DNA of 64,000 nucleotides from Dickeya oryzae (lineage in GTDB: Bacteria; Pseudomonadota; Gammaproteobacteria; Enterobacterales; Enterobacteriaceae), in the NCBI RefSeq assembly GCF_009372235.1, contig NZ_ML762920.1, positions 62,001 to 126,000 of the forward strand. The letters run 5' to 3'. The notes under the pieces were generated by a model. The model was not told the origin of the DNA, made no database searches, and saw nothing but the letters and a program-made list of their open reading frames with translations. The position numbers and the translations under genes were made by a program. How positions within the stretch are numbered: the stretch's first letter is position 1; each line of letters begins with the position of its first letter. Shown one piece after another: positions 59,201 through 64,000 of this stretch.

Positions 59201-59468
59201 GCCGCAACAGGGTTTGCGGCCAGGTCAGCCGCTCGGTGTGTTGCAGCCAGTCCAGCACCGACCCCGACGCCCCGCAGCCGAAGCAGTGGTACAGGTTTTT
59301 CGACGGCGTGATGACGCAGGACGGCGTGTTTTCCTGATGGAACGGGCACCGGCAGACATAACTGTCCGCCCCCTGCTTTTTCAGTGTATGACCCTGAGAC
59401 TGCGCCACGGCCCGCAGCGACACCCCGCGTTTCAGTTGCTCCAGCTCTGCCGGTGTCATTCGTCCCAT
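56217..59468 (-). CDS. CHC2-TOPRIM primase with C-terminal ATPase
   Basis: 1,083 residues from MGRMTPAELEQLKRG at 59468, with AGGAG 9 bases upstream (a TTG 18 bases earlier is also open). CHC2 zinc finger (CRCPFH... YHCFGCG, about 39-66), TOPRIM domain (LCESLIDAM to AYDRDEAGDRGAD, about 275-330), then a P-loop ATPase (SSSAAGKSS, near 600) with LLTTTASDVDEELLNRC. The last about 150 residues are a hydrophilic tail with a 73-residue tandem repeat (KSGLSLPQVRARS twice). Suggests self-directed replication, as in plasmids and phage satellites. Confidence 0.88.
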   Translation of the reverse strand: MGRMTPAELEQLKRGVSLRAVAQSQGHTLKKQGADSYVCRCPFHQENTPSCVITPSKNLYHCFGCGASGSVLDWLQHTERLTWPQTLLRLRELAGNPSFLAAPVVPASPSAARTRLADLDDDGQALLNQVIGFYHQSLLANPEAQQWLVSRGLAHPELVSHFRLGFAGHHGIGGSAGLLPSSSSQEGKRLREKLAGLGVLRATTKQDHFRGCVVMPVIGWAESASVAQRGRVMQLYGRRVQPDHKILKGSPKHLYLPSPLAGVWNEEALKASSDLILCESLIDAMTFWCAGFRNVTTAYGANGFTADHLAALQYHGVKRVQIAYDRDEAGDRGADSVAADLLEAGIEAWRVRFPPGLDANAYALKSGNPESALGLALEQAAWMGQGSGPGVVFSRDMPSGGDDTASSLAAPAGVPAPTVAGELTASGDLLLTHGPRVWRVRGWQKNTVQDVMKVNVQVRDASTGALYVDSLDLYSSRQRQGYVSAAAAELGCEASVIKRECGRVLLMLEQKQDDVRQAAEQADNVASVTVSAEDEAAALELLKSPHLAERIINDLAACGVVGESTNLLTGYLAATSRKLDKPLAVLIQSSSAAGKSSLMEAVLGMMPEEERIQYSAMTGQSLYYLGETSLQHKILAIAEEEGVRQAAYALKLLQSDGELKIASTGKNEQSGELVTREYKVQGPVMLMLTTTASDVDEELLNRCLVLTVNESREQTQAIHAMQRHGQTLAGLLQSSEKQYLTRLHQNAQRLLRPLKVVNPYADRLTFLSDKTRTRRDHMKYLTLIQAIALLHQYQREVKRVTHRGAVIEYIEVEKSDIALANHLAHEVLGRTLDEMPPQTRKLLLLIQAMVGEQAQRQGCQPGEVRFTRRDIRAWTNWSDSQLKNHCLRLAEMEYLLLHGGSRGHLLQYELLWDGNTGDDPHLCGLLEVDEPEGRERKSGQEEEKSGLSLPQVRARSDVENPASGQTAQGLTAEPVGAESDTVIRGKGKSPATPLPAVGVDTQRWQGSERKSAPVEEKSGLSLPQVRARSGVEKPASSQTAQGLTADVVGAGSDAVIRGKGKSPAVPLPAVGDTPVESAGVTHG

Positions 59469-59582
59469 TTCCGCTGCTCCTGTCAAAAACCTGTCAATAG
59501 GGTTTCAGTAAAAATAACTCGACAAGCATATACCTCAGTGGGTAGTATTTACAACAGTGAGATGTAAAATAGGAGGTAGATT

Positions 59583-60017
59583 ATGGCCATCAGGACTTTA
59601 CCAGCACAGGGTTCATCCACGATGGCGGCATCTATCAGTAGTGAAGAACAGATTTTTATGACCGAACTCGGCAAGCGTATCACCGCCCTGCGTAAAGACG
59701 CCGGACTCACTCAGGTTCAGCTCGCGCAGGCACTGAACGTTTCCCAGCAGGCTGTTCAGTCATGGGAGTCCGGGCGGCGGCGGATACAGATTTCAGCGCT
59801 GCCTGCCGTGGCAAGACAGCTTTCCGTTTCTCTTGATGCCCTGCTGGGCGACAGCCATACCCCGCCACCGCGCAAGCGCGGCCCGGCGTCACGGCTGGAG
59901 CAGCAGATTCAGGTGATAGGCCAGTTGCCCAGAAGCAGGCAGAAGCTGGTGTCGGAGATGCTCGACGCCGTGATTGCTCAGGCGCAACAGGCAGGAACGG
60001 ACGGACTGGACGGCTAA
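59583..60017 (+). CDS. XRE-family helix-turn-helix regulator
   Basis: 144 residues; RBS AGGAGGT before the ATG. HTH domain about residues 28-85 (RITALRKDAGLTQVQLAQAL, NVSQQAVQSWESGRR). The C-terminal half is basic then helical. It is divergent from the primase gene across a 114-base region containing an imperfect inverted repeat (GTAAAAATA / TAGTATTTAC), a likely operator. It probably controls primase-recombinase expression. symE follows on the same strand. Confidence 0.85.
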   Translation: MAIRTLPAQGSSTMAASISSEEQIFMTELGKRITALRKDAGLTQVQLAQALNVSQQAVQSWESGRRRIQISALPAVARQLSVSLDALLGDSHTPPPRKRGPASRLEQQIQVIGQLPRSRQKLVSEMLDAVIAQAQQAGTDGLDG

Positions 60018-60035
60018 AAAGACAGGATTTTTAAC

Positions 60036-60070
60036 GCGGAGGCGATGAGTTCGCACCTCATCACCTCCGC
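60036..60070 (+). other. Strong hairpin between the HTH gene and symE
   Basis: Fourteen-base stem GCGGAGGCGATGAG / CTCATCACCTCCGC with one mismatch and a 7-base loop. No T-run follows, so it is probably not a terminator; it lies just before the symE RBS, where a structured leader or antisense (SymR-type) RNA would be expected. Confidence 0.55.
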
Positions 60071-60100
60071 TCACCACAGGCAACTAAAGAGGTAGTTACT

Positions 60101-60325
60101 ATGGCTGGACGCGATTCTAAGGCAGAACCCCGCGCAACTGAAGTAAAAGAACCCCAACGGCATTACACCGTCGGTTACGCCCCCAATGGCATGAAGGGCA
60201 ACCCGCCGCCGCAACTCACGCTGAAGGGCCGCTGGCTGGAAGACCTCGGCTTTAACACCGGACAGCCGGTGATTGTCACCGTGGAGCGCGGGCGGCTGGT
60301 GATTGAAGCAGAACTTAGGATCTGA
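60101..60325 (+). CDS. SymE-family toxin
   Basis: 74 residues, RBS AAGAGGTAG. The AbrB-like SymE core occupies the second half (LTLKGRWLEDLGFNTGQPVI then VTVERGRLVIEAELRI); the N-terminus has HYTVGYAPNG, the strand before it. E. coli SymE (113 residues) is a type I toxin that acts on nucleic acid or condenses DNA, and is held in check by the antisense RNA SymR. Here it lies inside the mobile unit, convergent with the immunity gene, so it might act as an addiction module. The terminator that follows is shared with the toxin module. Confidence 0.85.
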   Translation: MAGRDSKAEPRATEVKEPQRHYTVGYAPNGMKGNPPPQLTLKGRWLEDLGFNTGQPVIVTVERGRLVIEAELRI

Positions 60326-60330
60326 CCGGT

Positions 60331-60365
60331 AAAAAAACAAAGATCCCGGCGCAAGTGCCGGGATC
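60331..60365 (-). terminator. Terminator of the second toxin-immunity module
   Basis: Stem GATCCCGGC / GCCGGGATC with a 6-base loop; A-run to its left gives T on the minus strand. Same element as 52901-52931. Confidence 0.88.
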
Positions 60366-60396
60366 GTCGTTTATTTATAAGCTGGATAGTTATCTA

Positions 60397-61032
60397 TTAA
60401 TTAATAATATTTAATTGGATACTTCCACCATCAGGAACGTCTCTTATTTGCAATGCAATATTAGCTCTTGACCTCATTGCTTTGTCTGATTTATCAACAT
60501 AAAGATTATTGATATCAAAATCTCCTCCTGCAACAAAGGGAATTTTAGGAACTAAACGATATCCTGAAGGTATAGGGCCATGAGCTTTCTGCCAAAAATG
60601 GGCTAAGGAATAACCTGTAATAACTTTATATTCATTCAGTACGACACCACACCATTCATTTATGCTTTTAGCCAGCCACTCAAACATTCCAGTTTCAGGA
60701 TCAAAGGAATAAACTCCATCACTTTTTATACAGAACTGACCACCAAAAACATCTTCTGCGAAGTAAAGTGCATCCCTAGCCATATCATCATAAGAGTCAA
60801 TCCATAACTCATTGTTATTCCAATCAATAATTCCAAAATCATCACCAACTGTTTCACATGAAAAAACATGTAATGCTGATTCAAAACAATAAAAACCATT
60901 TTTGCAATTTAGCAAAGATATCAGTTCATCAACGAGTGGTGATTTATACGCAGCCAATATCGCCCTATCTACTTTTCCCGGTGCGATGCTATCACTGCAA
61001 ATAGACAATAATTTTTTTGCCAAAGGCTGCAT
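60397..61032 (-). CDS. SUKH/SMI1-KNR4-like CDI immunity protein
   Basis: 211 residues. The pattern FESALHVF, DDFGIIDWNNNELW and FAEDVFGGQFCIKSDGVYSF resembles SUKH-superfamily immunity proteins, with a late DPETGMFEWLAKSINEWCGV. It begins 2 bases after the toxin stop on the same strand. It should neutralise the NucA/NucB-type toxin. AT-rich relative to the flanking GC-rich genes, a sign of separate origin. Confidence 0.8.
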   Translation of the reverse strand: MQPLAKKLLSICSDSIAPGKVDRAILAAYKSPLVDELISLLNCKNGFYCFESALHVFSCETVGDDFGIIDWNNNELWIDSYDDMARDALYFAEDVFGGQFCIKSDGVYSFDPETGMFEWLAKSINEWCGVVLNEYKVITGYSLAHFWQKAHGPIPSGYRLVPKIPFVAGGDFDINNLYVDKSDKAMRSRANIALQIRDVPDGGSIQLNIIN

Positions 61033-61034
61033 AT

Positions 61035-61808
61035 CTACTTCTCCTTTTCTGTCTTTATAATAACAGAAGAACCATCAGGTAATCCTCGACACTGTGCCCC
61101 TATACATGCTCCGGCACCACGATTATCTGAAGGGGTTATCAATCGAACTGATGCTCCAGAACCGCCTTCTTTAAACATAGCAGGCGGATATTCATCACGA
61201 TCAAGCCCTGGAACAGTCGGGGTATCTTTCAAAGACTCTTTCCGCCTTTCTGATGCACCACCACGATCAATCGTAAGTACAGTAGGATGCCCTGCCTGCT
61301 GTGCATCTTCAATATGCCGGGCTGATTCTGGATATTTTGCTTTATCAACGATAACAACCTTTGGCTCTTTCAACGCCTCTGATAATGCAGGAGCCTTCTT
61401 ACCCGGCAGCAGAATACCAGCCAGCATTCCACCCGTCGCTTCCAGTGCCGCCTGATTGCCTCCAGAAGCCTGTTTGATCGTGTCGGCTACCGCTGACCAG
61501 GTTTCGCTCTTCATCAGTGCCGATACACTGTCGGCTACTGCCTGATTCTTTCCTGAGAGGTCACTCAGCGCTTTATTACAGTAACTGTCCCCGGCAGCAC
61601 AGGAGGCTAGAGCCATTGCCGCATCGGCAACATAGTCCGCTGACCCTATCGCCGAATCACCGCTATCCACTATCGCATTGATAATGCTGTTTGCTGTAGC
61701 AGAGGTCGTGCCTTCACCAAGCTTGTCGCGGATCTGTTTCTTCCACCATTCCGCACTCTCTTTTACTGACTGACGGGCGTTATCTCCGGCTAACGAGTTA
61801 TTCTCCAC
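61035..61808 (-). CDS. Orphan CdiA C-terminal toxin module (CT2), NucA/NucB-type DNase
   Basis: 257 residues starting at VENN (ENNSLAGDN). Entry-type domain to about residue 130 with cysteines C70 and C77; then the NucA/NucB nuclease: DRDEYPPAMFKEGGSGASVR near 203-222, SDNRGAGACIGAQCRGLPDG at 227-246, with the catalytic region between. Secreted NucB of Bacillus has the same DEYPPAMFKEGG and SDNRGAG motifs. Like CT1 it lacks the CdiA stalk; an in-frame stop precedes it inside the repeat. Confidence 0.85.
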   Translation of the reverse strand: MENNSLAGDNARQSVKESAEWWKKQIRDKLGEGTTSATANSIINAIVDSGDSAIGSADYVADAAMALASCAAGDSYCNKALSDLSGKNQAVADSVSALMKSETWSAVADTIKQASGGNQAALEATGGMLAGILLPGKKAPALSEALKEPKVVIVDKAKYPESARHIEDAQQAGHPTVLTIDRGGASERRKESLKDTPTVPGLDRDEYPPAMFKEGGSGASVRLITPSDNRGAGACIGAQCRGLPDGSSVIIKTEKEK

Positions 61809-62684
61809 AACAACTTCTTCCGTTGCGAAGTCAGCCGACGAACACCACTTTTCCCTGTGCCGTCAGCCGGTTACAGCCGGTTTTTCCTGATGCATTTCGA
61901 TACCCGGACACCCAAGCCCCGATACGCGGTTTTGGCCCCCGACACGCTACCGCCCTGCCGTGGCTTTTGCCTGCAACACACGCATCATAGCAGCGGCGGC
62001 AGCCGCTGCCATCCGGTGTTGGGGGTTCGGTTTGGGGTTTCATCGCAACCCGTGACGGGGCCACAGCTTGCCTGTGGCCCCGGCGCGGGTTCTGCCGGCG
62101 CGGACGGCACAGAGTCCGCAAGCGACGCCCTGCGGCGCTCTGTCGCGCCGACGGTTAAGGAGAAGACGCACCTGCATGACCACGCCACACCGGGGCGGGG
62201 GCGAAGGCTGGCCGGCACGGGAACGAGCAAGGAGGGAACCGACTGCGAGCCGTGACGGACAGATGCAGCGGGTGGGCATGAAGCCCTTCAGCGGAGGCCC
62301 GACGGGCCGACTTCTTCCTGGGGGTTGGGTTTGGGGGTTGACCTGAGTGCTGAAGAAGGAACACCGCCGCCGACAGCGGAAGGCGCCGCCTTGCGCGCCG
62401 CGCCTCACCCGCGATGCCGATGGCGGGGGCGCAAGACATAATGCGGATTATACGATACGAGCCGCTCCACGCGACGGCAAGGAGCGGCGGCGTTGCCCGG
62501 CGAGCTTCGTATAATCCCCCGCATTATGTTGAACGGCTGACCGGCCAGCAGCTTGGCCACATGCCGCACCGCCGCACAACGCTGGCCGGGCAGACGTTTA
62601 CCCCCGCCCGCGACGTGGCATGACGGCAGTCAGCCCGCCGGGCTGTCTGCCGAACCCGCTCCCGGCGGACCCGCCCGGAGAACG
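61809..62684. other. Second copy of the GC-rich non-coding stretch
   Basis: Same as 54239-55114 (offset 7,570). No plausible gene. Confidence 0.7.
62431..62534. other. Second copy of the dif-like inverted pair
   Basis: Identical to 54861-54964; sites at 62431-62458 and 62504-62534. Confidence 0.5.
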
Positions 62685-63794
62685 CTAACTTTTGGGGCTG
62701 TCCGGCAACGCGGGCGTGTCGTCTGCCTCCGGGGTGTCCGGCTGCTCTGCCGCCATCAGGTCAGCCGGCAACCCGGTTTCCTCTTCAGGGTCACGCTCCG
62801 CCGGATGGGTACTCGCATGAACCGCCTGCAACGCCCGGATTGAGACCTGGGTGTAGATTTGCGTACTTTCCACGCTCGCGTGGCCCAGCATCGCCTGTAT
62901 CCACCGCAGGTCCGCCCCGTTCTCCAGCATCTGCGTCGCCATCGCGTGCCGGAACAGGTGGCAGCTTCCCCATTTCGCTATCCCCGATGCTTTGATGTAG
63001 TGACTGACCAGATTGGTGATGCCGTTCGGCGTCAGTCCTTCCACACCGTCCAGGGCCACGAACAGCGCCGGGCAGTGCGGATTCACCAGCAGTTGCGGCC
63101 TGACCGCCTGCAGGTAATACGTCAGCCAGCGCAGCGCCCGCTGCCCGACCGGGATAACCCGGTCCTTCTTTCCCTTGCCCTGTACGATGGTCACGATATG
63201 GCGGCTCGCGTCCACGCTGTACACCTCCAGCACCGCCACTTCACCCCGCCGTATTCCGGTTGACCACAGCAGCTCCATCAGCGCCCGGTCGCGGATGCCC
63301 TGCAGCGTGGTCAGGTCCGGCAACGCCAGTACCTGCTCCACATCCGCCACGCTCAGGATATGGCGCGGCAGCCGCTTTTCCAGCCGCGGCAACACCAGAC
63401 CCGACGCCGGGTCGGCCAGCAGCAGATGATGCCGCGTCATCCAGCCGAACCACACCACCAGTGGCCCCAGCTGGCTGCGCTGCGTCCGGGTGCTCAGTGG
63501 CTCCCCGTTCGGCTTGCGGTACTGGTACAGGTGACGCTGATAGTGCTCCAGTATCGGTAAGGTGATGTCCCGGCCATAGTGCAACCCGCGCTCCGCCGCC
63601 CACAGGATGAACCGGTACTGATGATGGGTTTGCGTTTTCAGCGTGGTTTCTGACCAGTTCCGCTCCCGACGCCACGCCACGAACCGCAGCAGCAGCGCGT
63701 ACAGGCTCTTCGGGTCACTGGCCGGGCCGATGGGCTTTCGGTAGACCTCATCCACCGTCAGCAGCGCATCGGCGCGGGGTTTACGGTTAGCCAT
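62685..63794 (-). CDS. Tyrosine recombinase, XerC/D-like (second copy)
   Basis: 369 residues, identical in sequence to the copy at 55115-56224, with all catalytic residues intact. Two identical intact copies 7.57 kb apart argue for recent tandem duplication or repeated insertion rather than old divergence. Confidence 0.9.
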   Translation of the reverse strand: MANRKPRADALLTVDEVYRKPIGPASDPKSLYALLLRFVAWRRERNWSETTLKTQTHHQYRFILWAAERGLHYGRDITLPILEHYQRHLYQYRKPNGEPLSTRTQRSQLGPLVVWFGWMTRHHLLLADPASGLVLPRLEKRLPRHILSVADVEQVLALPDLTTLQGIRDRALMELLWSTGIRRGEVAVLEVYSVDASRHIVTIVQGKGKKDRVIPVGQRALRWLTYYLQAVRPQLLVNPHCPALFVALDGVEGLTPNGITNLVSHYIKASGIAKWGSCHLFRHAMATQMLENGADLRWIQAMLGHASVESTQIYTQVSIRALQAVHASTHPAERDPEEETGLPADLMAAEQPDTPEADDTPALPDSPKS

Positions 63795-64000
63795 GTGTCA
63801 CCCCCGCGCTCTCAACCGGCGTATCGCCGACCGCAGGCAGCGGCACGGCAGGCGATTTTCCTTTTCCCCTGATTACTGCGTCTGACCCGGCCCCGACCAC
63901 GTCCGCCGTCAGCCCTTGTGCCGTCTGGCTCGACGCCGGTTTTTCCACACCAGACCTGGCCCGGACTTGAGGCAGACTTAAGCCAGACTTTTCTTCCACC
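63787..64000 (-). CDS. Primase, C-terminal end of a second copy (cut by window edge)
   Basis: About 70 residues, identical to the last part of the primase at 56217-59468, containing the second tandem-repeat unit (KSGLSLPQVRARSGVEKPAS). The rest lies beyond the window. The overlap with the recombinase start is the same. Confidence 0.9.
   Translation of the reverse strand, partial: VEEKSGLSLPQVRARSGVEKPASSQTAQGLTADVVGAGSDAVIRGKGKSPAVPLPAVGDTPVESAGVTHG

Larger units (their letters stand above)
61796..64000. repeat. Direct repeat, second copy
   Basis: Continues to the window edge. All sequence from the VENN codons onward equals 54226-56430, including the non-coding stretch, the dif-like pair and the recombinase gene. 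Confidence 0.95.

Overview
The window reads as a chromosomal segment of a soft-rot enterobacterium, most likely a Dickeya species. Most genes have close Escherichia coli counterparts in familiar neighbourhoods: mntP-rlmA-cspC-yobF; thrS-infC-rpmI-rplT-pheM-pheST-ihfA; mnmA-hflD-purB-phoPQ-roxA-pepT. Set among them is a complete pectin-catabolism locus (kdgF, kduI, kduD, pelW, togMNAB, kdgM, paeX), with its repressor kdgR and the lyase gene ogl about 15 kb away, as known in Dickeya (formerly Erwinia chrysanthemi).

Layout. 1-4.7 kb: manganese exporter (partial), 23S rRNA methylase, cold-shock protein and yobF; a 1.6 kb gene-free stretch with a 340 bp palindromic repeat; yniA and yniB. 5-15.8 kb: pectin locus. 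Oligogalacturonides enter through the porin KdgM and the ABC importer TogMNAB, are trimmed by PaeX, PelW and Ogl, and the unsaturated monomer passes through KdgF, KduI and KduD to KDG. KdgR-box matches lie before kduI, pelW and ogl. 15.9-21 kb: ydjM (with a LexA box), tcyP, osmE, nadE, yddG and a ygbA-like gene with an NsrR-type site. 21-28.3 kb: translation genes ihfA, pheST with leader peptide and attenuator, rplT, rpmI, infC (AUU start), thrS. 28.6-35.2 kb: yebO, kdgR, ogl, htpX, a GGDEF/EAL protein. 36-51 kb: icd, rluE, nudJ, mnmA, hflD, purB, phoPQ, roxA, pepT and a feo operon with two feoA genes.

51.2-64 kb is accessory. It holds an 8-bp tandem repeat, a RelBE/ParDE-type toxin-antitoxin pair, an orphan ParD, SymE-family fragments, and then a tandem array. 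Two blocks identical over at least 2.2 kb (54226-56430 and 61796-64000, running off the window; offset 7,570 bp) each carry a dif-like inverted site pair, a tyrosine recombinase and the 3' end of a primase/ATPase gene. Between and beside them sit two different orphan CDI modules. Each begins exactly at the VENN motif of CdiA and ends at a symE gene and terminator of the same type. One encodes a NucA/NucB-type DNase with a SUKH-like immunity protein. The other encodes an unassigned, possibly ADP-ribosyltransferase-like toxin with a small unknown immunity protein. This looks like a mobile unit that repeats in tandem and carries interchangeable toxin-immunity cassettes, and it is the most noteworthy part of the window.

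No tRNA, rRNA or CRISPR array was recognised.
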